Assembly: GCA_937896205.1 (NCBI GenBank)
Contig: CALBNA010000257.1
Coordinates: forward strand, 1-19,362
Origin: an uncultured Campylobacter sp.
GTDB lineage: Bacteria > Campylobacterota > Campylobacteria > Campylobacterales > Campylobacteraceae
Reading direction: 5' to 3'
Length of the DNA stretch: 19,362 nucleotides
The position numbers and the translations under genes are program-made. The notes under the pieces were generated by a model, which ran no database searches, was not told where the DNA came from, and saw only the letters and a program-made list of their open reading frames with translations. Below are positions 1 through 8,173 of the stretch, piece after piece (within the stretch, counting starts at the first letter, position 1; each line of letters starts with the position of its first letter).

Positions 1-439
1 TAAATTTTAATTTCCCTAGCTTTACGCAGTGCGCGAGGCGAAGGATGCTCCGCTTTTTTGAGCCGCATCTTACGCTCATTTACTTGCGGATACCGCACAA
101 CGGCTCGCCTTGCTTTGCATTTAAGCCGTGCGGGCTAAATTTTACTTTACGCCGCAGCGTAGCAGCCTGCCGAAATTTTAGAATTTACCCTCGTGCCGCC
201 CGTTAAATTTGACTGATTTGCTAAGGTTAAAATTTAATAACCTAGCGTCAAATCAAACAAGTTTCACTTTATGTAAGCTACACCGCCACAAAAATCTAAA
301 TTTAACTTGTCGCCTTATAAAATAGGGCTTCATTTAGTTCGCTACAGAAGCCGCTCGCTCCGTAAAATCCAAACCGCTCGCCAGGCGGGAAGTAGTCGCC
401 CTCTCTAAAAAGCCTATTTTCACCATTTTTGAACTACGC
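1..439. other. Intergenic stretch at the left window edge, no supported gene
   Basis: I see no start-codon-led reading frame of useful length and no RNA gene. The plus strand has an arginine-rich open stretch (4-138) without a start codon, which I take as noise. An imperfect hairpin can be drawn at 93-133: CCGCA/TGCGG and CGGCT/AGCCG, with a 3-nt bulge and an 18-nt loop. The part next to ybaB holds a protein-like remnant, listed separately. No clear terminator with a U-tract was found behind ybaB on the minus strand. Confidence 0.6.
302..433 (-). other. Protein-like remnant in frame behind ybaB, no start codon
   Basis: After the ybaB stop (442-440) the same minus-strand frame reads Ala, then a second stop (436-434), then 43 open codons to a stop at 304-302. 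The conceptual peptide looks protein-like, with the fragments GDYFPPGERFGFYGASGFC and ELNEALFYKATS, rich in Gly, Phe and Tyr. There is no start codon at its head and no ribosome binding site for this frame. I do not recognise a family. It may be the tail of a decayed gene, an interspersed genomic repeat, or a chance reading frame. Confidence 0.2.
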
Positions 440-769
440 TTAGCCCTTATTGCCAAGCAGATCACCCAATCCGCCGAGCCCTCCTAGCATGGATGCTGCA
501 GCGCCTTTCTTTTCATTTTCGACGAGTTTTATCGCGTCATTGATCGCCGAGATCAGTAGGATCTGCAAGCTTTCCTTGTCGCTAAAAAGGCTATCGTCGA
601 TACTTAGATCGAGCACCTCGCCCGCGCCGTTTAGCCTGATGGCGACCATGCCCGCGCCCGATTTTACAGTAAATTCCTTGCGCGCATTCTCCTCCTCGAT
701 CTGCTTAGCCTTGGCCTGCATCTGATCGAGCATTTGCCCCATTTTCGAAAAATCCATTCCTTCAAACAT
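440..769 (-). CDS. YbaB/EbfC family nucleoid-associated protein
   Basis: A small DNA-binding protein (109 aa, the normal family length) that in other bacteria coats the nucleoid and affects expression and repair. The N-terminal half is a charged helix (residues about 5-32, many Lys/Glu/Gln). It is followed by the characteristic sheet region 'GAGMVAIRLNGAGEVLDLSI' and a helical segment. The Gly-rich C-terminus (about 95-109, 'MLGGLGGLGDLLG') is typical of the family. The ribosome binding site GGAG overlaps the end of panD, and only 2 bases separate the panD stop from this ATG, so the two are co-transcribed and probably coupled. The neighbouring murE fits the usual campylobacter setting for this gene. 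The family is certain by pattern; its role here is inferred. Confidence 0.93.
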   Translation of the reverse strand: MFEGMDFSKMGQMLDQMQAKAKQIEEENARKEFTVKSGAGMVAIRLNGAGEVLDLSIDDSLFSDKESLQILLISAINDAIKLVENEKKGAAASMLGGLGGLGDLLGNKG

Positions 770-771
770 CT

Positions 772-1119
772 TTACTCCGTTATTTCGTTTTTTTCGTTTA
801 CCTGTACGATTTTTGGTTCGAAATCTCTCGCTTTTTTGGCGCTCATCTGTGCGTAGGCCACGATGATGACGACGTCGCCGACGCAGACTTTGCGCGCGGC
901 CGCGCCGTTTAGGCAGATCTCGCCCTTTTTCTCGCCGCGGATCACGTAGGTAGCGAAGCGCTCGCCGTTATTGACGTTTAGGATCTCGACTTTTTGGTAC
1001 TCGCAAAGCCCCGCAGCCTCGATGAGCTCGGGTCCGATCGTGACCGAGCCCACGTAGTTTAGGTTGGCGTCCGTCACGCGCGCGCGGTGGATTTTGCTTG
1101 ATAAAATTTCGATTTTCAT
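772..1119 (-). CDS. panD: Aspartate 1-decarboxylase (pyruvoyl enzyme)
   Basis: Converts L-aspartate to beta-alanine and CO2 in the cytoplasm, the beta-alanine supply for pantothenate and coenzyme A. The 115-aa proenzyme carries the self-cleavage site Gly24-Ser25 in 'YVGSVTIG'; Ser25 becomes the pyruvoyl group. Other residues known from the family are in register: Lys9, Arg54, Thr57, Tyr58 and the NGAAAR motif (71-76). The ATG at 1119 has AGGA upstream and a TATAAT box about 30 bases further up. panC and panB are not in this window; panD instead sits between murE and the ybaB homologue and shares a transcript with the latter. No key residue is missing, so it should be an active enzyme. Confidence 0.97.
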   Translation of the reverse strand: MKIEILSSKIHRARVTDANLNYVGSVTIGPELIEAAGLCEYQKVEILNVNNGERFATYVIRGEKKGEICLNGAAARKVCVGDVVIIVAYAQMSAKKARDFEPKIVQVNEKNEITE

Positions 1120-1145
1120 CGGTCGTCCTTTGTGTTTTTGAGAAA

Positions 1146-1151
1146 ATTATA
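1146..1151 (-). promoter_or_regulatory. Probable -10 box of the panD-ybaB promoter
   Basis: The minus strand reads TATAGTATAAT, with a perfect TATAAT at 1151-1146, 27 bases upstream of the panD ATG. The region upstream is AT-rich, as in epsilonproteobacterial sigma-70 promoters, where a -35 consensus is weak; TTGCTT, 19 bases further up, is only a poor match. The expected transcript start is near 1139, giving a leader of about 20 nt. The 271-bp gap up to murE holds no other accepted feature. Confidence 0.6.
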
Positions 1152-1390
1152 CTATAAATTTAGCCGCAAAAAGCAACTTTATATAGCCGCGGCGATTCGT
1201 TTTTGCCTGCTTGCCGCGATAAAATTCGGAGTTAAATTTGTGATCAAATTTGATTTTAGAGGCATTTGCGCGAGCGATAAAAGCTGCGATAAATTTGACG
1301 CCGCTCGGCAGTAAAATAGAAATTTAGGCGCAAACAAAGGCAAATTTTACTCAAATTTACCCTTATTTCGTCGCCGTTTCGTTCGTAAAT

Positions 1391-2666
<1,276 letters not shown>

Positions 2667-2683
<17 letters not shown>

Positions 2684-3212
2684 TTTCGGCCTTTTCGTTG
2701 ATTTCGCGAGCCAGGGCGCTTAGTCGCTCGTCGCCGGCAAACATCACGGCCGCGGTCTCGATGTAGTTTAGCCCCATTTCGATGAAGTCGTTTTTGATAA
2801 GATTTTGCAAAAACTCGAGAAAATCGTCGCGGTTGTCGATCATCACGCGCGTGGAAAACATGATGTCCTCAAAGGTACTTTTAAATCCGCCGCGCCTAAC
2901 CGCATCCATAAAATCGGCGTAGCTGATCGCATTTTGCTCCTCAAGGCTCTCGTCGTCGCTAAATTTCGCCTCGAGCGCGCCCAAAATTTCCTCCAGCTCG
3001 TCCGGGCTCATGCCGAGCTTGTCTTTTAACTTAAATATCTCAAATAGCGTCATCGCCTCGTCGCGGCGAGTCTTGGCAAGCGAGCAAAGCATGATGAGAA
3101 AAAGTAGTTTTTTATCCGGTTTTTTGTCGTAGGCGAGTGAAAAATAGCTCGCGGCGGCATCAAATTCGCCCTTATTAAACGCTTTTAGACCCGCCTTTTT
3201 GTAATCAATCAA
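2667..3212 (-). CDS. TPR-like hypothetical protein between nifU-like gene and murE
   Basis: I do not recognise a named family. The 181-aa product has no signal peptide or membrane segment and is probably cytoplasmic. Residues about 3-36 and 37-65 look like helix pairs of a tetratricopeptide repeat (AGLKAFNKGEFDAAASYFSL, then a second amphipathic pair), which suggests a protein-protein contact role. The remainder is acidic and helical. The start is TTG at 3212, chosen because the SD-like AGGAAG lies six bases upstream and the frame overlaps the nifU-like stop by 8 bp. The 3' end overlaps murE by 17 bp. The position resembles the uncharacterised gene between nifU and murE in other campylobacters. 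Coding is well supported; function is open. Confidence 0.85.
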
Positions 3213-3474
3213 ATTTAACTTCCTCGCCGATAGGGATGTTTACGACCTCTAGCTCGGGGTGGATGTCCGTGCGTAACTGACGCTCGATGCCGTATTTTAG
3301 CGTAGTAGTGCTAGCTGCACAGCCGTGGCAGTGGCCGGTGAGGCGGACGTAAATTTTGCCGTTTTTGATACCTAGCAGCTCCATGCCTCCGCCGTCGTTT
3401 TCAAGCATCGGCATAACCTTTTGCAAGCTCGCTTTTACGGGCTTTAAAAGCTCTTCGTCGGTAAATGGGATCAT
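3205..3474 (-). CDS. NifU C-terminal domain (Nfu-type) Fe-S cluster protein
   Basis: A stand-alone NifU/Nfu C-terminal domain of 89 aa, expected to bind and pass on a [4Fe-4S] cluster to apoproteins in the cytoplasm. The cluster motif C-x-x-C is present at Cys49 and Cys52 (TGHCHGCAAS), and the domain signature is seen in 'ENDGGGMELLGIKNGKIYV'. The scaffold and ferredoxin-like domains of full NifU are absent, as is normal for Nfu-type proteins. The ATG at 3474 is preceded by AAGG and a TATAAT box. It is the first gene of a coupled trio with a TPR-like protein and murE; nothing in the sequence explains why an Fe-S carrier sits with a cell-wall gene. Confidence 0.94.
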   Translation of the reverse strand: MIPFTDEELLKPVKASLQKVMPMLENDGGGMELLGIKNGKIYVRLTGHCHGCAASTTTLKYGIERQLRTDIHPELEVVNIPIGEEVKFD

Positions 3475-3500
3475 TTTTAACCTTTTTAAGTTTTTGAGAT

Positions 3501-3506
3501 ATTATA
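3501..3506 (-). promoter_or_regulatory. Probable -10 box for nifU-like / TPR / murE transcript
   Basis: The minus strand reads CTGCTATAATATC, a perfect TATAAT 26 bases upstream of the ATG at 3474. The upstream sequence is AT-rich (TTTAAAATTTTATC), with no clear -35 box, as is common in campylobacters. The following leader holds AAGG as the ribosome binding site. This is the only good promoter candidate for the three-gene set. Confidence 0.6.
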
Positions 3507-3944
3507 GCAGATAAAATTTTAAATACGCTATGAGTTTGGCGTTTTGGCCGCTATTTTTGACCTGGATAAATTTGGAGCTTTAAGCGATTCTGCGTGCGAA
3601 TGGGGCAAATTTAAAAAACACTAGTAATGGTTGAGGGTAAAAAACGGCGATAATAAAAAGGATACGGCGCGCAATATAAAGCTTAAAATAGTTATGTGCG
3701 GTCGTTGTGTATTCTCAAGCTACTTTCAGATGCTACAAATTCGGCACATTGCGCTTGCCATGCGATCAAATCTTTTAGAAGGCAAATTTATGCGTAGAAT
3801 TGCATAAAATTTAGAATAAAAGTCGCCACAAATTTTAGCATCTTCCACCCGTGTTCAAAATTGCAAACAATGCAGCAGGCGAGCAAATAAATTTAATTGA
3901 GATAAAAAGCTAGAGTGGTTTTTGAGATAATTGAAGGCAGATAA
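3507..3944. other. Gene-free AT-rich spacer between ribosomal terminator and nifU-like gene
   Basis: About 440 bases without a supported gene. Stops are frequent in all frames. The longest start-led frame I noted is a plus-strand 37-codon frame at 3694-3807 that begins MCGR; it has no convincing ribosome binding site. I found no tRNA, array, repeat family or strong inverted repeat here. The stretch separates two transcription units reading in the same direction. Confidence 0.6.
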
Positions 3945-3976
3945 ATTTAAAAAGAAAAAGAGAGCCGAAGCTCTCT
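3945..3976 (-). terminator. Intrinsic terminator of the ribosomal gene block (UUCG loop)
   Basis: Starting six bases after the rplQ stop, the minus strand forms a perfect 7-bp stem AGAGAGC/GCTCTCT closed by the tetraloop TTCG (a C-UUCG-G loop, the most stable RNA tetraloop). It is followed at once by TTTTCTTTTT. This is a textbook Rho-independent terminator and marks the end of the 29-gene block. Confidence 0.93.
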
Positions 3977-3981
3977 AAAAG

Positions 3982-4338
3982 TTATTCTTTGATTAGCTCT
4001 ATATAAGCCATCTCGGCAGCATCGCCTCGGCGAACGCGAGTCTTAACGATGCGCGTATATCCGCCGTTTTTACCTACGAATTTTGGAGCAAGCTCGGTTA
4101 CTAGCTTATTCGTAGTTTCTTTATCCTGCAAGCTAGCAAAAACCGCTCTGTGAGCGTTGCTGTCGCCTTTTCTCGCTCTAGTGATTAGCTTTTCGATATA
4201 GCTTCTCAACTCTTTTGCCTTAGGCAAGGTCGTCTCTATCTTTTCGCTTTTGATGATAGCGATAGCTAAGTTTTTAAGTAGAGCCGAGCGGTGAGCCGAC
4301 GTCCTACCTAGTTTTCTGTATCCGTGACCGTGTCTCAT
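3982..4338 (-). CDS. rplQ: 50S ribosomal protein L17
   Basis: A large-subunit protein near the exit-tunnel face of the 50S subunit. The 118-aa product starts with the family signature [20 protein letters not shown] and ends in the conserved '[20 protein letters not shown]'; the length is normal. AAGGA precedes the ATG by seven bases, and 11 bases separate it from the rpoA stop. It is the last gene of the block, as in most bacteria, directly before the terminator. Confidence 0.98.
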   Translation of the reverse strand: MRHGHGYRKLGRTSAHRSALLKNLAIAIIKSEKIETTLPKAKELRSYIEKLITRARKGDSNAHRAVFASLQDKETTNKLVTELAPKFVGKNGGYTRIVKTRVRRGDAAEMAYIELIKE

Positions 4339-4349
4339 TTATGTTCCTT

Positions 4350-5363
4350 TTACTCTTTTGCACTCATTTGTGATTTTAGGTCGGCGATTTTTTTCTTGAG
4401 TTGCTCTTTGCCGCCGCCTAGGTCGCCGCCGACCGGATATCCGATCTCTTGCATAACGGCTTTAATCTCTTCGAGAGATTTTTTACCTAAATTTTTAAGC
4501 TCTTTTAGCTCGTTTTCATCCATCAAAGCAAGCTCGCCGATAAATCTAATCTCGGCTTTATCAAGGCAGTTAAAGCTTCTGGCGCTCAAATTTAGCTCTT
4601 CTACGCTTTGAAGTAGTTTCGCATGCTCGCTGCCAGAAGTTTGAGAGTTTAGACCTGCCGAAACGTCGATATTTAAAACGCCTTTAAACACCGACATCTG
4701 CTGATACATCGCCTCTATCGCATGTTTAAACGCTTCGATCGCGCCCACTTGTCCGTCCGTCGTAACCGTGAAAATAATCTTCTCGTAGTCAGGGTTATCC
4801 TCAACCAGGACATTTTCCAGCTCATAAACAGCTTTTTTAACAGGCGTAAAGAAAGCGTCGAGAGCTATGTAACCCTCTTCGGTATTGTCTCTTATTTCTT
4901 CACTTGGGACGTATCCGATACCTTTTTGAATGATTACGGAAAATTTAAGCTCCGCATCCTCGTTTATAGTCGCAAGATAAGCGTCTGAATTTACGACATC
5001 TACAACATCGTTTTTTAGATCGCCGGCTTTTATCTCTTTTGGACCTTTAAACGAATACTCAACCACTTCGCGCTCAGACTCGTTTTTTAGCTTAAAACGG
5101 ATGTTTTTTAAATTTATAATAAACTGCGCTACGTCCTCGAGCATACCTCTCATCGAATCAAATTCATGAGATACGCCTTCTATCTTGACGCCCGTAGCCG
5201 CAAATCCAACCGTACTGCTATATAAAAGTCGTCTTAGCGGATGAGCCAAAGTAACAGCATAGCCCGTCTCAAACGGATACGCAGTTATTTTGGCGACATT
5301 CTCGCTTATACTCTCTACTGAAATTTCGGTAGGCATATAAGCTGATGTGGTAATTTTTCTCAT
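4350..5363 (-). CDS. rpoA: DNA-directed RNA polymerase subunit alpha
   Basis: Alpha subunit of RNA polymerase. The N-terminal domain dimerises and starts core assembly (residues about 1-230, with '[13 protein letters not shown]' at 38-50). The C-terminal domain contacts UP elements and activators (about 250-312). The DNA-contact motif of that domain is intact: 'ARSFNC' places Arg262 and Asn265 at the E. coli R265/N268 positions, and '[10 protein letters not shown]' is at 291-300. A Lys-rich helical tail of about 25 residues follows. At 337 aa the length is usual. AAGGGG precedes the ATG. It sits between rpsD and rplQ as in the classical alpha operon, tying polymerase supply to ribosome supply. 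Confidence 0.98.
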   Translation of the reverse strand: MRKITTSAYMPTEISVESISENVAKITAYPFETGYAVTLAHPLRRLLYSSTVGFAATGVKIEGVSHEFDSMRGMLEDVAQFIINLKNIRFKLKNESEREVVEYSFKGPKEIKAGDLKNDVVDVVNSDAYLATINEDAELKFSVIIQKGIGYVPSEEIRDNTEEGYIALDAFFTPVKKAVYELENVLVEDNPDYEKIIFTVTTDGQVGAIEAFKHAIEAMYQQMSVFKGVLNIDVSAGLNSQTSGSEHAKLLQSVEELNLSARSFNCLDKAEIRFIGELALMDENELKELKNLGKKSLEEIKAVMQEIGYPVGGDLGGGKEQLKKKIADLKSQMSAKE

Positions 5364-5377
5364 CGTTATACCCCTTA

Positions 5378-6004
5378 TTATTTCGAATAAAGCTCTACTA
5401 TGAATCTTTCCTCGACAGGAATGACGACTTCTTCCCTTTCCGGAGTTCTTGTGAAAATTCCGAATTTTTTATCTTTTTCAACGTCAACCCAAGCTACGAT
5501 GCCAGTTTGTGCCGTAAGGTCGATCGCGCGAACGATTTGCGGATTGTTTTTAGATTTTTCGATAACCTCTACTTTAGCACCCGCTTGAACTCTGTAAGAA
5601 GGAATATCCACTCTCTTGCCGTTTACCAAAATATGTCCGTGAGTAACTAGCTGGCGAGCAAAGCGGCGAGTCGTCGCAAAGCCCATTCTGTAAACTACGT
5701 TATCTAGTCTTTGTTCCAAAAGCTGCACCAAAAGCGCACCGGTATTTCCTTCGCGACGAGCAGCCTCTTGGAATAAGCGACGGAATTGCTTTTCGCTAAT
5801 GCCGTACATAAATTTAGCTTTTTGTTTTTCGCGAAGCTGTAATCCGTATTCGCTTATCTTGCTTCTTCTTTGTCCGTGTTGTCCCGGAGCGTAAGGTCTT
5901 TTGTCAAGCGCACTTTTACCTGCCAAGCGACGCTCGCCTTTTAGCGCCAAACTAACGCCAAGTCTTCTTTCTAATTTTTCAACGGGTCCTCTATATCTAG
6001 CCAT
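5378..6004 (-). CDS. rpsD: 30S ribosomal protein S4
   Basis: A primary assembly protein of the 30S body that binds 16S rRNA and takes part in decoding accuracy. In E. coli it also represses its own operon. The 208-aa product has the motif '[12 protein letters not shown]' and the S4 RNA-binding domain around 97-160 ([20 protein letters not shown], then [10 protein letters not shown]). The N-terminal zinc cysteines of some S4 proteins are absent, so it is the zinc-free form. TTAGGAG lies before the ATG; the gap to rpsK is 22 bases. Confidence 0.98.
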   Translation of the reverse strand: MARYRGPVEKLERRLGVSLALKGERRLAGKSALDKRPYAPGQHGQRRSKISEYGLQLREKQKAKFMYGISEKQFRRLFQEAARREGNTGALLVQLLEQRLDNVVYRMGFATTRRFARQLVTHGHILVNGKRVDIPSYRVQAGAKVEVIEKSKNNPQIVRAIDLTAQTGIVAWVDVEKDKKFGIFTRTPEREEVVIPVEERFIVELYSK

Positions 6005-6026
6005 AATAATTCTCCTAATTTTCTAA

Positions 6027-6419
6027 TTATACGCGGCGGCGTTTCGGCGGTCTGCAACCATTATGCGGAAGCGGAGTTATATCTTTTAAAAACGTTACTT
6101 TTATGCCCTCTACCGCGCCTACGCTCTTGACTGCGGTCTCTCTGCCGCTGCCAGGACCTTGTACTTTGATGCCTACTTCTTTTATGCCGTGCTCTTTTGC
6201 TTTAGTTAGAGCGTCTTCGACTGCTTGTTGGGCTGCGTAAGGAGTTGATTTTTTACTTCCTTTAAAGCCTAGACCGCCAGCACTGCTCCAAGCGATAGCA
6301 TTTCCCATCTCATCGGTAACCGTTACCATCGTATTGTTAAAAGTCGCGCTTATATAAACGATACCTTTAGCTATACTTTTTCTTACAATTTTCTTTTTAA
6401 CTACTTTTCTTTTTGCCAT
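6027..6419 (-). CDS. rpsK: 30S ribosomal protein S11
   Basis: A platform protein of the 30S subunit, near the mRNA exit and the E site. The 130-aa product has a very basic N-terminus ([15 protein letters not shown]), the conserved core '[15 protein letters not shown]' and '[14 protein letters not shown]', and the expected C-terminal '[16 protein letters not shown]'. AAGGA lies before the ATG. The stop codon is part of a TATAAT hexamer on the coding strand (6031-6026), which I regard as chance. Confidence 0.98.
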   Translation of the reverse strand: MAKRKVVKKKIVRKSIAKGIVYISATFNNTMVTVTDEMGNAIAWSSAGGLGFKGSKKSTPYAAQQAVEDALTKAKEHGIKEVGIKVQGPGSGRETAVKSVGAVEGIKVTFLKDITPLPHNGCRPPKRRRV

Positions 6420-6428
6420 CGCTTATCC

Positions 6429-6797
6429 TTATTTAGTCGCAGCGCCGACTGTTTTGCGCTTGCCTTTTCTAGTTCTAGCGTTTGTTTTAGTCTTTTGACC
6501 GCGCACCGGAAGACCTTTTCTGTGTCTTAGACCGCGGTAGCTTCCTAAGTCCATAAGAGCCTTGATATCCATAGCAACGCTTTTTCTAAGGTCACCCTCA
6601 ACCACGTGGTTCTCTTGGATCTCTTTGCGGATAGCCGCAGCTTCATCTTCGGTTAGGTCGCTTACTCTTTTATCGTAAGAAATTTTGGTAGCGTCCAAAA
6701 TTTGACGAGATTTGTGAAGACCGATACCGTAAATATAGGTCAAACCATATTCAATTCTCTTTTTCTTTGGTAAATCCACACCTGCGATACGTGCCAT
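6429..6797 (-). CDS. rpsM: 30S ribosomal protein S13
   Basis: A 30S head protein that forms bridges to the 50S subunit and touches P-site tRNA through its basic tail. The 122-aa product starts '[14 protein letters not shown]', contains '[14 protein letters not shown]' and ends with the signature '[19 protein letters not shown]' followed by a Lys/Arg-rich tail. Its AAGGA overlaps the end of rpmJ, whose stop lies three bases upstream of this ATG, so translation is probably coupled to L36. Confidence 0.98.
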   Translation of the reverse strand: MARIAGVDLPKKKRIEYGLTYIYGIGLHKSRQILDATKISYDKRVSDLTEDEAAAIRKEIQENHVVEGDLRKSVAMDIKALMDLGSYRGLRHRKGLPVRGQKTKTNARTRKGKRKTVGAATK

Positions 6798-6800
6798 GCT

Positions 6801-6914
6801 TTATCCTTGTCTTTGTTTATGTTTTGGATTTTCGCAGATTATGCGAACTACGCCTTGGCGCTTGACAATTTTGCACTTGTCACACATCTTCTTTACAGAA
6901 GGACGAACTTTCAT
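6801..6914 (-). CDS. rpmJ: 50S ribosomal protein L36, zinc-binding type
   Basis: A short gene of 37 aa, easily missed for its size: it begins '[19 protein letters not shown]' and ends 'NPKHKQRQG'. L36 sits in the 50S subunit and helps fold 23S rRNA domains. The zinc ribbon is complete (Cys11, Cys14, Cys27, His32), so this is the zinc-containing paralogue. A strong TTAGGAG precedes the ATG. It is separated from infA by 156 bases and leads the alpha-type part of the block, three bases before rpsM. Confidence 0.97.
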   Translation of the reverse strand: MKVRPSVKKMCDKCKIVKRQGVVRIICENPKHKQRQG

Positions 6915-7070
6915 TCTAGTCTCCTAAAAATTTATTCCACTTTTAGGCTGCATCAGGTTTAACGAAATTTTAAACCAACTATTTTCAAAACAAGTGGTGG
7001 GCTTTGAAAACAATTCTTCATACAGCAATTTGTCGCAAAGGGCTGAGTATAGCCAAATTTAGCTTTTAAT
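6915..7070 (-). promoter_or_regulatory. Leader-like gap before rpmJ with an AT-rich hairpin
   Basis: Elsewhere in this block gaps are mostly 0-22 bases; here 156 bases separate infA from rpmJ. A perfect 8-bp stem TTTTCAAA/TTTGAAAA with a 13-nt loop lies at 6982-7010. A smaller GGCT/AGCC hairpin is near 7041-7054. There is no clear -10 box and no U-tract terminator. It could be a leader for control of the S13-S11-S4-alpha-L17 segment or simply an untranslated spacer. Confidence 0.35.
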
Positions 7071-7289
7071 TTACTTATGTCGGTAAATTATCCTACCCTT
7101 ATCCAGACTGTAAGGCGTTAGTTCCACCTTTACGCGGTCTCCAGGCATTATTTTTATATAATGCATCCTCATCTTGCCCGCAATATGACACAAAATCACG
7201 TGTTTGTTGTCGAGCTCGACCTTAAACGTCGCGTTTGGCAGCGCCTCGATGACGTTGCCGTCGATCTCTATGACGTCGTCTTTTGCCAC
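7071..7289 (-). CDS. infA: Translation initiation factor IF-1
   Basis: A single S1-like OB-fold protein of 72 aa that occupies the A site of the 30S subunit during initiation with IF-2 and IF-3. The family signature is clear: '[20 protein letters not shown]', '[18 protein letters not shown]' and '[18 protein letters not shown]'. The start is GTG at 7289, preceded by a strong AAGGAG. The gap to map is 125 bases and holds a large inverted repeat. Confidence 0.97.
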   Translation of the reverse strand: MAKDDVIEIDGNVIEALPNATFKVELDNKHVILCHIAGKMRMHYIKIMPGDRVKVELTPYSLDKGRIIYRHK

Positions 7290-7363
7290 TTAACTCCTTT
7301 TTGTTAAATTTACTTTCGCCGATCGGCGGAAGCTTGAAATTAAAATTTTAACTCACCACAAAT

Positions 7364-7417
7364 TAAAATTTTAAAATTTACAAGTCGCACGAACGATTTG
7401 TAAATTTTAAAATTTTA
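7364..7417 (-). repeat. 20-bp perfect inverted repeat across the map stop codon
   Basis: Arms at 7364-7383 and 7398-7417 are exact reverse complements (20 of 20) around a 14-nt spacer. The right arm contains the map stop codon. Inner bases add GTC/GAT-type pairing that shrinks the loop to about 6 nt on one strand. The arms are almost pure A/T, made of repeated AAAATTTT. A related 14-bp word AAATTAAAATTTTA also occurs directly at 7337-7350 and 7360-7373. As RNA it would be a long weak-pair stem at the 3' end of map; it lacks a proper GC stem plus U-tract. Confidence 0.8.
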
Positions 7418-8173
7418 CGCTAGGCTTAAGATCTCCGCACGTCCGTTCATGACTGCCATGCAGTGCTCGTAGTGGCTGGTTCTTAGTCCGTCTTTGCTGG
7501 TTACTTTCCATTTGTCGGGACCGATCACTGGAGTGCCGTCTTTTTGGCAAATCATCGGCTCCACGCAAAATACCATTCCGTTTTTGATTTTCGGTCCGGA
7601 TTTTGGGCTACCGCCCTCTAAATAATTTAAAATTTGCGGATCTTCGTGCGGGCGTCTGCCGATGCCGTGACCGCAAAATCCGGTTAACGGAACGAAACCA
7701 CGAGCCCTTATAAATTTCTCGATTTCAAAACTAAGCTCTTTAAAGTGCATTCCCGCTTTTACGGTATCTATCGCAAAGTATAACGCATCTTTAGCGCAAG
7801 CGATTAGTTTTTCATCCTCGCGCGAAATTTGACCTACGCCCCAAGTCCTAGCCGAGTCGCCGAAATATCCGTTCAAATTTGAGCCGATATCGACACTTAC
7901 GATGTCACCTTCTTGTAGTTTGTATTCGTTTGGAATGCCGTGGATGACTACTTCGTTTACGCTAATGCAAGCTGCGTTTGGAAAACCGTAAAGCCCCTTA
8001 AACGCAGGCTTTGCGCCTGCAGCCCTTATCATGTCGTCGCAAATTTTATCTATTTCGAGTAGTGAAATGCCGGGCTTGATCACGCTTTCTACGTAGTCGA
8101 GGGTTTGAGCGACGATTTTATTCGCCGCTCGCATCTTCTCTATGTCGTTTGGCTGCATAATGGTTATAGCCAT
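7415..8173 (-). CDS. map: Methionine aminopeptidase, type I
   Basis: Removes the initiator methionine from new proteins at the ribosome exit. The 252-aa product has the pita-bread metallopeptidase ligands in order: Asp95 (SVDIG), Asp106 (GDSART), His169 (GHGIG), Glu205 (VEP) and Glu236 (HYEH). The substrate-side His78 lies in 'VVIHGIP'. No N-terminal zinc extension is present, so it is the short class. The ATG at 8173 shares one base with the secY stop (TAATG), indicating coupling; an ATG five codons later is an alternative start. adk, found between secY and map in many bacteria, is absent. Confidence 0.97.
   Translation of the reverse strand: MAITIMQPNDIEKMRAANKIVAQTLDYVESVIKPGISLLEIDKICDDMIRAAGAKPAFKGLYGFPNAACISVNEVVIHGIPNEYKLQEGDIVSVDIGSNLNGYFGDSARTWGVGQISREDEKLIACAKDALYFAIDTVKAGMHFKELSFEIEKFIRARGFVPLTGFCGHGIGRRPHEDPQILNYLEGGSPKSGPKIKNGMVFCVEPMICQKDGTPVIGPDKWKVTSKDGLRTSHYEHCMAVMNGRAEILSLA

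Noticed and set aside
4..138. Arg/Leu-rich open stretch at the left edge, plus strand
   Set aside because: No start codon, composition typical of out-of-frame GC-richer sequence, and the window edge prevents any check upstream.
1132..1314. Plus-strand 60-codon frame (GTG start) between panD and murE
   Set aside because: It runs antisense through the panD promoter, is Lys/Phe/Ala-biased like the AT-rich spacer and shows no domain or good ribosome binding site.
6026..6031. Perfect TATAAT on the minus strand at the end of rpsK
   Set aside because: It is formed by the rpsK stop codon region (GTA TAA T), has no -35 partner and sits 22 bases before rpsD; a chance match is the simplest reading.
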